The translations under genes were made by a program, and so were the position numbers. The notes below the pieces were generated by a model, which worked only from the letters and a program-made list of their open reading frames with translations, was not told the origin of the DNA and searched no databases. From Mesoterricola silvestris (GTDB taxonomy: Bacteria; Acidobacteriota; Holophagae; Holophagales; Holophagaceae), in NCBI RefSeq assembly GCF_030295405.1, contig NZ_AP027080.1, positions 2,418,001 through 2,482,000 on the forward strand: a stretch of DNA of 64,000 nt. Direction: 5' to 3'. This document shows positions 35,420 to 43,174 of this stretch, piece after piece (position 1 is the first letter of the stretch; the number at the start of each line of letters is the position of its first letter).

Positions 35420-37351
35420 CTACCGATTTGGGAACCGCCCAGGGGATACAGTTCCGCGCTTGCGCCGCACTGGCTCTGCATTTTGGCCCGACCCAGGCAT
35501 TGCGGCCGCGGCGGCGAGTTTCGCCACATCTGCGTAGCGAACCGGCCCCAGGATGTTCTGCAAGATCCAGACAGCCGCGATGGCATTGGCATAACCGTCC
35601 CATGCCTCGTTGCGCTTTCGGGTCTGGACCCACGTATAGGTCACCTTCCGTGTCTTCGAGTCCACCTCGCTCGAAAGTTTTTCCGAGGACATCTGGTTGA
35701 GGAATTCCTCGGTGCACCAGGAGGGGAGATGAACGTAGTTCGGGCCCGGAATGGACCGCCCTAAACGCGAGAGCGCCTTCTTCTTACTCTCCATGGTGTC
35801 CACGATGAACAGCTTCACCGTAGCCTTTTTCGAGCTGCTCTCCATGGCCATGCCGGGTTTCGTGATGTGATCTTCACCGCGGGACGCAAAGACCCGTCGA
35901 GCCGGAGTCTGCCGTGGCCGGACGAATTTGTAGACCGGGGTCTTGTGGAAGCCAGAGTCCACTAGCACCAGGTCAATGGGGATCATCCGCCCGTTGACGT
36001 GGTACCGGGGTCGGAGGAGCCACTCGTCCAGGTCCTCCCATACTTCATCCTCGGTGGTATCCCGCTCGGCGGAAAGAACTTCCCAGTCGATGAGCCACAT
36101 TTCCCCATCCGCACCGGTGCCCCAGATGAAGGCCTCCAAGCGGTCCTTCTGAACATCCACAAAGCAGGTGATCACGCCCACACCAAGGGGGATCTGGCCC
36201 TTGGCCCAGGTTCCGGTGGCGCGTTTCGTGAGGATGTTGGTGTCGATGGCCTCGAAATCCTCCTGAAAAGTCTCGGCCAGGCGCAGGTTGATGAAGGTTT
36301 TCAGGTCGGTGGGGCTGTCCTGGGCATCCACCCATTGCTGGGCCAGCTTGACCCACCAGTTGCTCTGGGAAACCGCGTAGAGGCTGTTCAGGCGGAATCC
36401 TCGGATGTCCCGGATCTCCGGATGCTCATGGACCCAGGCGCCGGCGTCCACCATTTTTTGCTTCCAGACCGTCTCCTCGATGGCCGCGCCGCACTTGATG
36501 CAGACGTAGTGGACGGAATCCGGGAAAACCTTTCGAGTGCGTGGGTCCACCTCGTAGCGGAGGAGGTAGGTCTTCTGGTCGTTGGGGTGCCGCCAGAGGA
36601 AGGGCCAGGTCGCATTGCAGTGCGGGCATGGGACGTGGAAAAGAGCCTTGCTGCTGCGCAAGTAGCTGTTCTCCGTGGGATCCAGCCCGGGGCTCTTCGC
36701 CGGCGTGGACCCTTCCATAACCTTCAAGTTCTGGAAAACGTCGCCCCGGGCCCGGGCGATCTTGCCCGGGTCGCCCTCGCCGTCGATGTCCACCTTCATC
36801 GCGCTGCGTTCGTCCAGGATGACGAACGGCGAGCTGAAGGACCGGAGTTCCTTGGGAGCCTGGCCGGATCCCACGAAGATGCTGCCACCGTTTCTGAAGA
36901 ACTTGTTCCGCACCGTGGATCCCGCGGACTTGGCCGTGGGAAGGAGGAGCAGTTCGGACAACACGGGGGAGGCCTGGATCATCGGGTCCAGCCGGTCCTT
37001 CGAATATTTCTCGCCCACATCGACGGCCGGTTGGACCATCAGCACGTCCATCCCGTGCTCGGCCACGGCCCAGCCCATGGCGGCATTGCAGAGGGTGGAC
37101 CAACCCACCTGGGTGGGCTTGAGGAAGATCACCTCCCGGACTTCTGGGTCGCAGATCGCGTCCATGGGCTCGATCTGGAAGGCGTCGGGGACCAGGAGCC
37201 CCTGGCGGCTTCCCATGGTTACCCAGAGGTTTTCCCGGGCCCATTGGGAAACGGTGATGCTGGAGGGCGGGGCCAGGAGGCGCAGGAGGCGGGCCTCCAT
37301 CTCCTCAAGCGCCTGGAATCCCTCAGGGGAGGTCTCGTATTCCTCGTTCAT
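35420..37351 (-). CDS. Terminase large subunit, gpA family
   Basis: This 643-residue packaging ATPase/nuclease is of the lambda gpA (GpA) type. The ATPase part shows FLKPTQVGWSTLCNAAMGWA (Walker A-like region) and VILDERSAMKVDIDGEGDP. A zinc-like pair, CPHC and CIKCG, lies mid-protein. The nuclease part has CFVDVQKDRLEAFIWG and LVDSGFHKT. The ATG at 37351 overlaps the small subunit stop (ATGA). Lambda-type terminase suggests cos packaging, but I did not find the cos site. Confidence 0.95.
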   Translation of the reverse strand: MNEEYETSPEGFQALEEMEARLLRLLAPPSSITVSQWARENLWVTMGSRQGLLVPDAFQIEPMDAICDPEVREVIFLKPTQVGWSTLCNAAMGWAVAEHGMDVLMVQPAVDVGEKYSKDRLDPMIQASPVLSELLLLPTAKSAGSTVRNKFFRNGGSIFVGSGQAPKELRSFSSPFVILDERSAMKVDIDGEGDPGKIARARGDVFQNLKVMEGSTPAKSPGLDPTENSYLRSSKALFHVPCPHCNATWPFLWRHPNDQKTYLLRYEVDPRTRKVFPDSVHYVCIKCGAAIEETVWKQKMVDAGAWVHEHPEIRDIRGFRLNSLYAVSQSNWWVKLAQQWVDAQDSPTDLKTFINLRLAETFQEDFEAIDTNILTKRATGTWAKGQIPLGVGVITCFVDVQKDRLEAFIWGTGADGEMWLIDWEVLSAERDTTEDEVWEDLDEWLLRPRYHVNGRMIPIDLVLVDSGFHKTPVYKFVRPRQTPARRVFASRGEDHITKPGMAMESSSKKATVKLFIVDTMESKKKALSRLGRSIPGPNYVHLPSWCTEEFLNQMSSEKLSSEVDSKTRKVTYTWVQTRKRNEAWDGYANAIAAVWILQNILGPVRYADVAKLAAAAAMPGSGQNAEPVRRKRGTVSPGRFPNR

Positions 37352-37824
37352 GCATCCCCTCCCTTCCCGGAGAGGAGCGTCAGGGCACGGACCACCTCGG
37401 CATTCACGAGTTCGGCATGCTCCGGGCCCAGCTTGGGCAGCACCCGGGCGTAGATCGACATGCACTGGATGCGGACCTTGGCCATGATCCCGGCCATTTT
37501 CCGTTCCACGTCCCCGAGGTTTGCAACCTGGCGCCGCGCTTCCGCCAGTTTTATGACCTTGATTTCCGCGTCTACCTTCTGCTCGAGGGCCGCATAGTAG
37601 AATTTATCGGGGGTTTTAGTTTCCTTTTTATTCGTTGATGCAATAAGGGAACGAAACTCCCGCTTTCTCCACCACTCGAACACCTCAGACCATACGTAAA
37701 ACAAGGCTTTCCCGGTCCCGTGGCTGGGGATCGGCGGATCCTCCTTTGCCCAGTTCCGAAGGGTTCGATCTTCGACCCCAAGGAGGGCGCAAGCTTGCTT
37801 CTGTGTTAAATGGTTTATGTCCAC
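37348..37824 (-). CDS. Terminase small subunit, Nu1-like
   Basis: This 158-residue protein starts with a winged helix (LTQKQACALLGVEDRTLRNWAK) of the Nu1/terminase small subunit type. A helical C-terminal half follows (AEIKVIKLAEARRQVANLGDV). It should bind the packaging site and recruit TerL. The start codon is GTG, without a strong ribosome site. It lies directly before TerL as usual. Confidence 0.85.
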   Translation of the reverse strand: MDINHLTQKQACALLGVEDRTLRNWAKEDPPIPSHGTGKALFYVWSEVFEWWRKREFRSLIASTNKKETKTPDKFYYAALEQKVDAEIKVIKLAEARRQVANLGDVERKMAGIMAKVRIQCMSIYARVLPKLGPEHAELVNAEVVRALTLLSGKGGDA

Positions 37825-37945
37825 ATTGCGGAAGAGGCGGAAAGGGGGTTTTGGGGCTCACACGTGTGTGAAAACGGGGTCCGAATTACCCCTGAATGGG
37901 GGGTGGGTGGGGGGAGGACCCGTAACTTTTGGCATGGTCTTTGCT

Positions 37946-38692
37946 TCATGGCTTTGCAGTCTTGAGCGCGTCGGCCAAGGCCAGACGAAAATCTTCGTGA
38001 AAGTCTTCTGTCACAGTCATTTGGATCAGTTCTTTAAAGCGGAGTCTTTGCTTGTAGTGGGTCGGGCGCGTGAAGATCAGGATCGGCTTGATGGCTGATC
38101 CCCACATGAATTGGAAGCGTTGATAGACGCCAAAGGGCAGGCGCCCACCGCCTGGACGCCCCACGAAGTAGATCGGACGCTCCTTCTTGGCGTTCCGTCT
38201 GGCAGACTTCGAGGTCGTGTTGCTGGTTGGGTCGATATGAGATTGCAATATCGACAGGAGGCGGGTCATGTAGCCTCCACTCAGGTTGCCGTATTGATCG
38301 ATGGGAGCGCCGCTACCCACGACCCACTGCATCCCCGCGGGCAGCTTCCCAAAGAACTGCAGGGCGCGCTCCGAACGCTTGAGGTTGCGCTGCCCGCCCT
38401 CCACTTCGGCCTTGAGGTATTTCTCAGGGGCCGTGCCCTTGGCCCCCTCGTCCTTGATCAGAACAGCCGCGGTGAGCGCGTTCTTTCGAGCAGGCACAAC
38501 GCGCGTGCCCTGCAGGGTCCTGGGGGTGGGGTTGTCGAACACCTGGGACATGGTCCTGATGACGACCTTCTGTCCACGCTGCGCATTGCGCGTGAGGGCA
38601 AGTGCCAGGGCGAATGGCACCTGGCGTTTGCCCCCAGCGTCGAGCTCATCCAGGACATCCTTCACCTGGGCCTGGACATTGAGAATGGCCAT
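37946..38692 (-). CDS. Minor tail or head protein, gpZ-like
   Basis: This 248-residue basic protein has a family-like start (VLDELDAGGKRQVPFALALALTRNAQRGQ), then VIRTMSQVFDNPTPRTLQGT. That resembles lambda gpZ-type minor tail proteins and related morphogenesis proteins. Its place before the terminase, not among the tail genes, is unusual. Identification is tentative. The gap 37825-37945 carries only a CACACGTGTG palindrome. Confidence 0.5.
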   Translation of the reverse strand: MAILNVQAQVKDVLDELDAGGKRQVPFALALALTRNAQRGQKVVIRTMSQVFDNPTPRTLQGTRVVPARKNALTAAVLIKDEGAKGTAPEKYLKAEVEGGQRNLKRSERALQFFGKLPAGMQWVVGSGAPIDQYGNLSGGYMTRLLSILQSHIDPTSNTTSKSARRNAKKERPIYFVGRPGGGRLPFGVYQRFQFMWGSAIKPILIFTRPTHYKQRLRFKELIQMTVTEDFHEDFRLALADALKTAKP

Positions 38693-38695
38693 AGA

Positions 38696-38935
38696 TCACC
38701 CCCCGTTGGAGGGGCGATTAAACTTTCGCCGTTCTGTGAGGCCGTTGAGCTCAAGGATCGTCTCGTGCCTCACCAGTTGCTCACCATGATCCTGAGCCGT
38801 GGTGGTGAGGTCCTTGATGGATTTCTGGATGCCGTCGAGCCGACCCACAACCATTTTCTGGAGGAGACCGGCCATGCCCAGGATAAGCGCCCCACATGAT
38901 GCGAGGATGATGCCCGTCATGGTTACATCGTTCAT
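38696..38935 (-). CDS. Small membrane protein with coiled coil, lysis region
   Basis: This 79-residue protein has a single membrane helix (IILASCGALILGMAGLL), then a helical tail that includes KSIKDLTTTAQDHGEQL. It starts at ATG 38935, overlapping the upstream stop. Proteins of this form are common beside phage holins. It may belong to the lysis set; the role is unproven. Confidence 0.6.
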   Translation of the reverse strand: MNDVTMTGIILASCGALILGMAGLLQKMVVGRLDGIQKSIKDLTTTAQDHGEQLVRHETILELNGLTERRKFNRPSNGG

Positions 38936-39657
38936 CAAAAACTCCAGCTGACGCGGCCCAGGGCCTCGAGGGTGGATTGGCCGTTGTCCAGCTTGCGCCG
39001 AACCACGTCGATGCCCGCCTGAAGGGGGCCGAAACTGCGCGTCACGCCGGCGCCGGCCGTGCCGTTGGTCCCGTAGATGGCCGAAGCCGCCCAAACACGC
39101 TCCCGCGGCTGGGAGGCAAGCGCGGCTCGCAACTCCCTGTTCTCGGCCTGGAGTTCACCCACCTGGATCTTGAGGTCCCCGGCCTGGGCTTGGCGTTCCA
39201 AGTCGGCCTGGATCAGGTGCAGGTTCTGCGCTCGTATCGCGGCCACGTCCTGCTTGAGCACGTCGATGAGGTGGTCCTTGGCCACATCCAGGGCAGCGTG
39301 CTCCACCGGATCTTGAATGGGTGGGCCGGCCTGCTGCCCTGGCCCGGGGGATTCCCCGAGGTTGGCCAAATGGTCCACGGTGCCCTGGGCCTCATCCACC
39401 AGGGCATCGGCGTCGTGAACGGTCGGATTCAGGTCGTGCGCGGCCGCCTCATGATCCTGGGCTCCCTGTTCATGGACCCCGGCGGATGCGCCCGCCTCGG
39501 TCTGCGCCGCTTGGTGCTGGTCTGCCTGCTGGATGTGGCCGGCCTGAGACTCCCGGCGCTTGCAACTCTGGGCGCTGAATCCAATGGCCAGGCATTCCAG
39601 GGCAAGGGCACCGAGCGCGACGAGGCGGATCTTCCATGAAATCCCGTTGAGGGTCAT
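38935..39657 (-). CDS. Spanin-like or lysis-associated protein
   Basis: This 240-residue protein has an N-terminal membrane anchor (LVALGALALECLAIGFSAQS). It continues with a His/Gln/Ala-rich helical stalk of about 120 residues and a small C-terminal domain ending WAASAIYGTNGTAG to RVSWSF. The anchored stalk resembles i-spanins, though it is longer, and a lipidated partner is not evident. The position next to the holin candidate supports a lysis role. Confidence 0.45.
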   Translation of the reverse strand: MTLNGISWKIRLVALGALALECLAIGFSAQSCKRRESQAGHIQQADQHQAAQTEAGASAGVHEQGAQDHEAAAHDLNPTVHDADALVDEAQGTVDHLANLGESPGPGQQAGPPIQDPVEHAALDVAKDHLIDVLKQDVAAIRAQNLHLIQADLERQAQAGDLKIQVGELQAENRELRAALASQPRERVWAASAIYGTNGTAGAGVTRSFGPLQAGIDVVRRKLDNGQSTLEALGRVSWSF

Positions 39658-39968
39658 GCGGGCTCCTGTGGAGATGGGGTGGAGGACTCTTTCTTGAAAT
39701 AGGCCGCACAGGCGAGCGTGGCCACCGAGGTCGAGATCCCGAGCAAGGCCGCGACGAGATTCCCGTCAACCCTCTGGAACACCAGAGCCTGGTACCAGAT
39801 CGCCAGGGTCAGGAGGGTCAGGCAGGAGCACAGGGTCATCGCGGCCAGAATCGCCAGGGCACGCTTCGTGCTCTCGGGCTGATCCGTCCTCACCAATCGC
39901 TGGAAAAGGCCAGTAAGGCCAGTCGTAAGGGCGCTCTGCGAAGGGATCTCCGGGATCGGGGGGCACAT
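39654..39968 (-). CDS. Holin candidate
   Basis: This 104-residue protein has two membrane helices (about residues 37-57, AILAAMTLCSCLTLLTLAIW; and 67-88, NLVAALLGISTSVATLACAA), short loops and a charged C-terminus. This is class II holin geometry. It overlaps the DUF5675 gene by ATGA. No sequence family recognised; position and topology support the call. Confidence 0.55.
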   Translation of the reverse strand: MCPPIPEIPSQSALTTGLTGLFQRLVRTDQPESTKRALAILAAMTLCSCLTLLTLAIWYQALVFQRVDGNLVAALLGISTSVATLACAAYFKKESSTPSPQEPA

Positions 39969-40411
39969 CAGGCTCCCCCCTCGACATCCTTCACCTCGAT
40001 CCACACTTCACGTCCCGCAGCGATGGCCGCCTGGACCTTGGCGAACAGGGCGGTGATGGCGCCCGTGGAATATCCTCCCGGGATCGTTCCGGCGGCCGTC
40101 AGCTTCTGGCCAACGAGGATGCACCCGTGGGTATCCTCGTTCGTGTTGCCGCCGTGGATGAGGATCCCGGTGAAATCGGGCACCTCCAGGAGGCGCATCA
40201 TCAGCTTCTTGAACCGCGCGCTGAGGTTGATGATCACCTTGTAGATGCCAGCGGGGATTGCGGTTTCGCCCCAGATCTTCACGCCCTTCGGTCGGACCAG
40301 ATCCTCCACCGTGAAACACTCCCAGGTGCCGTTGAGGTAAAGGTCCCCGGGCGTGTTCCTCCCGATGGGCTTTCGGCGTTGAACGAGGATTTGGAGAGGT
40401 TCTGTGCTCAT
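39968..40411 (-). CDS. DUF5675 family protein, lysis cassette
   Basis: This 147-residue protein has the family blocks NGTWECFTVEDLVRPKGVKI, TAIPAGIYKVIINLSARF and TGILIHGGNTNEDTHGCILVG. DUF5675 proteins are widespread in phage lysis cassettes and are often suspected to be peptidoglycan hydrolases; enzyme activity is not established. I choose ATG 40411, which matches the GGGCATG leader shared with the 35354 gene. Upstream TTG and ATG codons are also possible. Confidence 0.85.
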   Translation of the reverse strand: MSTEPLQILVQRRKPIGRNTPGDLYLNGTWECFTVEDLVRPKGVKIWGETAIPAGIYKVIINLSARFKKLMMRLLEVPDFTGILIHGGNTNEDTHGCILVGQKLTAAGTIPGGYSTGAITALFAKVQAAIAAGREVWIEVKDVEGGA

Positions 40412-40441
40412 GCCCATCAGGATCAGGCGCAAGAATTTCTT

Positions 40442-40572
40442 GGTTTGGTGAAACGTTTCGGGAAATTAATACCTGACTAAATGCCTTTATCGAATGAACT
40501 TAATAATCATGCAAAATCAGCATGAAATCGCATCTATTGATTCCGGTTGTCATGGAGTTAGCGAAACGTTTC
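40442..40572 (-). promoter_or_regulatory. Late-region control element with two GAAACGTTTC palindromes
   Basis: The 25-base word at 40442-40466 is an exact copy of 35386-35410. A third GAAACGTTTC palindrome (40563-40572) lies 104 bases further up, in the same orientation with a similar GGTAAAT flank. The stretch lies upstream of the lysis and late genes and after the second recombinase's 3' end. This is a good candidate for the late promoter. The binding protein is unknown; the Mor-like activator is one candidate. Confidence 0.6.
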
Positions 40573-40668
40573 GGTAAATGGTGTGGAAAGTGGGATTCTG
40601 ATGGTTGGAGGTGGCGCCGGCGGCGGGCCTTTGAGCGTTTTGTGGATTTGTCGCTAAAAATAAGAAAA

Positions 40669-41739
40669 CTAGGATTCATGCGGGTTTGCTGGTGCTAGTT
40701 CGCCCGTTTCTCGCCCGGCCATCTGCAACCAATCACCGATGGCAATCTGGGCCATGGCCACCCGGCGCATGTCCACCGCGAGGTAGCGCATCGTGGTGCG
40801 CGGGTCCTTGTGGCCCAGGGCCCGCTGGATGTCCTGGATCGGCACGCCCATCTCCGAGAGCCAGGTGGCGTAGGTGCCCCGGAGGCGGTGGGGGGTGATG
40901 TGGAGCACGCCCGTTGCGCGGTTGGCCTTGGCCATGAGGTAGGCCACCCGCGCCTCGGTGATCGGGTGCCCCGGGCGAATGGGGATCATGGGGCCGGTGA
41001 GCTGCGCGGCGGGGCGCAGGCGGTCCATGAGCCAATCTGGAACCGGGCGGGGCCAGGCCTCGAATCCCTTGGTCAGGCTCGGGGTGTAGGTTTTGCGCTC
41101 CAGGTCCAGCCATTCCCACCTGGAGGAGAGCGCCTCGGAGACGCGCAGGCCCAGGCCGATCATGAGGCGGATCGCGAACCCAAGGCCCGGGTCATCCTCG
41201 GTCATCTCCCCCACCGTGCACATCCAGAGCGAGGCCTTGCCGGTCGGAAGGATCGGCTTCGCCTTGCGATGGACCTTGAGCTCCCGCACCTGCCAGGGGA
41301 CCTGGCGGATCATCCGGCGCCTGATCGCCCATCGCACCAGGGCACCCAGGCACCCCAGCCACGTGTTTGCGCTCGATCGGGCGTGATCCTGGAGGTAGAG
41401 CGCCCGGGCCTCCTCGACCCGCTCGGTGGTGAGCTCTCGCAGGGTCAGGTCGGCCAGCGTCTGGATGTGGAGCCTCGCGAACGTCTCCATGGTGCCGATG
41501 CGGTCCTCGCTCATGGTCCTGGAGTGGACCTCGATCCACAGGGCCGCCAGGGCCCCTAGCGTGGGCTCCGGCTCCTCGCCGCGGGATCTGGCCACCGCCT
41601 GGGCGTAGGCATCGTCCGCGATGCTCTGGGCCTTGCGGAGCCCCCGCTCTCGTGTGGTCCTCTGGCGCCGCCTCCCGTCTAGGCGGTAGCGGTAGTGGTA
41701 GACCCCACGGACTTTGAAAACTCTAATGCTTTCTGACAC
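40669..41739 (-). CDS. Second tyrosine recombinase, mid-prophage
   Basis: This 356-residue tyrosine recombinase has the catalytic residues arranged as usual: R in GLGLRVSEAL, H-x-x-R in THRLRGTYATW, GHKDPRTTMRYLAV with His and Tyr. An N-terminal SAM-like core-binding domain is present. It starts at GTG 41739 after AAGGAAGG. It is unrelated in sequence to the att-proximal integrase and sits at the boundary of the early and late regions. It could act as a resolvase or be left over from another element. Confidence 0.93.
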   Translation of the reverse strand: MSESIRVFKVRGVYHYRYRLDGRRRQRTTRERGLRKAQSIADDAYAQAVARSRGEEPEPTLGALAALWIEVHSRTMSEDRIGTMETFARLHIQTLADLTLRELTTERVEEARALYLQDHARSSANTWLGCLGALVRWAIRRRMIRQVPWQVRELKVHRKAKPILPTGKASLWMCTVGEMTEDDPGLGFAIRLMIGLGLRVSEALSSRWEWLDLERKTYTPSLTKGFEAWPRPVPDWLMDRLRPAAQLTGPMIPIRPGHPITEARVAYLMAKANRATGVLHITPHRLRGTYATWLSEMGVPIQDIQRALGHKDPRTTMRYLAVDMRRVAMAQIAIGDWLQMAGRETGELAPANPHES

Positions 41740-41824
41740 TTGAACCTTCCTTTGGATGCGTCGTGGGCTGTGCCGCTGCCGCCGCGAGGGGGCTTTTTCG
41801 TGGGCGGCCGGCGGGGTTGGCCAT
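41723..41824 (-). CDS. 33-residue basic coupled ORF
   Basis: A tiny ORF (MANPAGRPRKSPLAAAAAQP...), with an AT-hook-like GRPRK, begins at an ATG overlapping the zinc-protein stop and ends inside the recombinase gene start. Coupling on both sides supports translation. A DNA-binding role is only suggested by the motif. Confidence 0.4.
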   Translation of the reverse strand: MANPAGRPRKSPLAAAAAQPTTHPKEGSSVRKH

Positions 41825-42219
41825 CACCCAGCGATCTGGGCGGCAAGGCGGGTGACTTGCTCCGGGTTCTCCCGGCGCCATGCGGCCCAGGATTCGTCGG
41901 TCAGCTTGTGGTTGATCCATTCGGGGACATCCAGGGAAGGGCTGAACGGGCCGCGCTTGCTACGCTTCCCGCAGCGGAGGCAAAGTTGGACATCCCGGAC
42001 ACCTCCAGGCTCCCCCGCCTGCCTGCGGGTGTAATAGCCGAGGTGCTTGGGGCAGAAGTAGAGCCCGCATCCGTGGTCCCCCCCGTGGGGGTCGCTCCCG
42101 CAGACGTAGGACAGGCCACGGTCGATCTCGGCCTTGCAGCCGGGGAAATCACAGGTGGCCGGGACACCGTAGCCGATGTCGCGGTTCCAGCGGGTGTCGA
42201 ATCCAATGCTCCAGCCCAT
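41824..42219 (-). CDS. Cysteine-rich zinc-binding protein
   Basis: This 131-residue protein has many Cys/His pairs: CDFPGC, YVCGSDPHGGDHGCG, YFCPKHLG and CLRCG. These suggest two or more zinc sites (treble-clef type). AAGGAG precedes the ATG at 42219. It lies directly upstream of the recombinase and is coupled to a tiny basic ORF. Function not recognised. Confidence 0.65.
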   Translation of the reverse strand: MGWSIGFDTRWNRDIGYGVPATCDFPGCKAEIDRGLSYVCGSDPHGGDHGCGLYFCPKHLGYYTRRQAGEPGGVRDVQLCLRCGKRSKRGPFSPSLDVPEWINHKLTDESWAAWRRENPEQVTRLAAQIAG

Positions 42220-42310
42220 TTGGGCTCCTTTCTGGCTTCTAGTGAGCCTAGGCATTCAAAGCGTGTTTATTTGCGTTTAAACGATCAAAAATACCCAGCG
42301 GCTCAACGTC

Positions 42311-42345
42311 TTGACAAATGCATCCATGGCACGCAACTTATTAAT
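42311..42345 (+). promoter_or_regulatory. Promoter candidate for the rightward zinc-ribbon gene
   Basis: TTGACA (42311-42316) is followed after 18 bases by AACTTA and an AT-rich stretch (TTATTAAT), just before the ribosome site of the 42358 gene. The -10 box is imperfect. Confidence 0.35.
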
Positions 42346-42357
42346 TGGAGGGGAAAT

Positions 42358-42522
42358 ATGATTCCCGAAATGACGTGCCCGAAGTGCAACAAAAGTATCG
42401 AATTGATTTGTTTGAGATTAGTAAAGGCTTCTTACATGTATGAAAGTAATGAATATGAATACAGCGCGGCGACTTGCCCGTTTTGTAATTGCATTCTCAA
42501 TGTTTTCCCGAAGGTTGACTGA
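42358..42522 (+). CDS. 54-residue zinc-ribbon protein (moron)
   Basis: This 54-residue protein has two CxxC knuckles (CPKC near the N-terminus and CPFC near the C-terminus) around a hydrophobic and Tyr-rich middle. GGAGGGG is ideally placed before the ATG, and its AT content is far higher than that of its neighbours. It runs against the early operon, with its own promoter candidate. This looks like a recently acquired moron; function unknown. Confidence 0.65.
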   Translation: MIPEMTCPKCNKSIELICLRLVKASYMYESNEYEYSAATCPFCNCILNVFPKVD

Positions 42523-42531
42523 GCAGTCGCC

Positions 42532-42786
42532 TCAAATCGAGGCTGCGGGGTCTTTGAGGGTGTTCCCGGCGAAGACGATGGGCATCACAAGGCCGTCTCC
42601 ACCGTCGAACTTGATCCAGGAGGGCACGCCTAGCGTCTGTTTGACGGCGATCTTGGCGCCAGGGAGTTTCATGAAGAGGCGGATGTAGGCCGTGGTGAAG
42701 GTGCAGACCCAGGCATTGCCCTTGAAGGTCCACACAGCACCCGCAACGAAATGCGGGGCGGTCACTCGGAGCAGGCGTTCACTCAT
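42532..42786 (-). CDS. Hypothetical early phage protein
   Basis: This 84-residue protein has alternating hydrophobic strands (AGAVWTFKGNAWVCTFTTAY, then KIAVKQTLGVPSWIKFDGG). I start it at ATG 42786 because it overlaps the stop of the upstream 32-residue ORF (ATGAGTGA). Upstream in-frame ATGs lack ribosome sites. No family recognised. Confidence 0.5.
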   Translation of the reverse strand: MSERLLRVTAPHFVAGAVWTFKGNAWVCTFTTAYIRLFMKLPGAKIAVKQTLGVPSWIKFDGGDGLVMPIVFAGNTLKDPAASI

Positions 42787-42877
42787 GGACAAAATCTTCA
42801 TCTGGGCAGGATGGTTCGTTGGATTCGATGGAAGCGTAAACGGTAGGTTCATCCGGCTCACCCCAAGAAACTGACAT
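42779..42877 (-). CDS. 32-residue acidic ORF
   Basis: A tiny acidic ORF (MSVSWGEPDEPTVYASIESN...). AGGAG lies eight bases before its ATG, and its stop overlaps the next start. The ribosome site is good and the ORF leads translation of the 84-residue gene. Confidence 0.4.
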   Translation of the reverse strand: MSVSWGEPDEPTVYASIESNEPSCPDEDFVHE

Positions 42878-42896
42878 CGTGGCTCCTGGACACGCA

Positions 42897-43133
42897 CTAC
42901 TTCACGGCCTTGAGGTGGGAAACGCGAGGCCAGTAGGGGCGCTTGCCAACAAGGACTACGTAGCTCTCGTGGTCGCGGCACAGGCCCACGCCGGCGCTCT
43001 TGTAGAGATGGAGGAATCGGTCGCGGTCGGGGTATCCCTTCGCGGGAACCACCTGGGCCACAACGCCGACCTTGTCCTTCACGTAGCCCCCTGACTGGCT
43101 GGTCCAGGCGACTTTTTGACCTTCCTTGAACAT
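42897..43133 (-). CDS. Hypothetical early phage protein
   Basis: This 78-residue protein starts at MFKEGQKVAWTSQSGGYVKD, an SH3-like opening (KVAWTSQSGGYVKDKVGVVA) common in small phage proteins. AAAGGA precedes ATG 43133. An in-frame ATG at 43175 (MSRITW...) overlaps the radical SAM gene stop and would add 14 residues. Confidence 0.6.
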   Translation of the reverse strand: MFKEGQKVAWTSQSGGYVKDKVGVVAQVVPAKGYPDRDRFLHLYKSAGVGLCRDHESYVVLVGKRPYWPRVSHLKAVK

Positions 43134-43174
43134 GGGAATCCTTTCGATGGTTGGGGTCCAGGTGATCCTGGACA

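Noticed and set aside
35999-37453. Plus-strand ORF opposite the terminase large subunit
   Set aside because: Shadow of a firm TerL gene.
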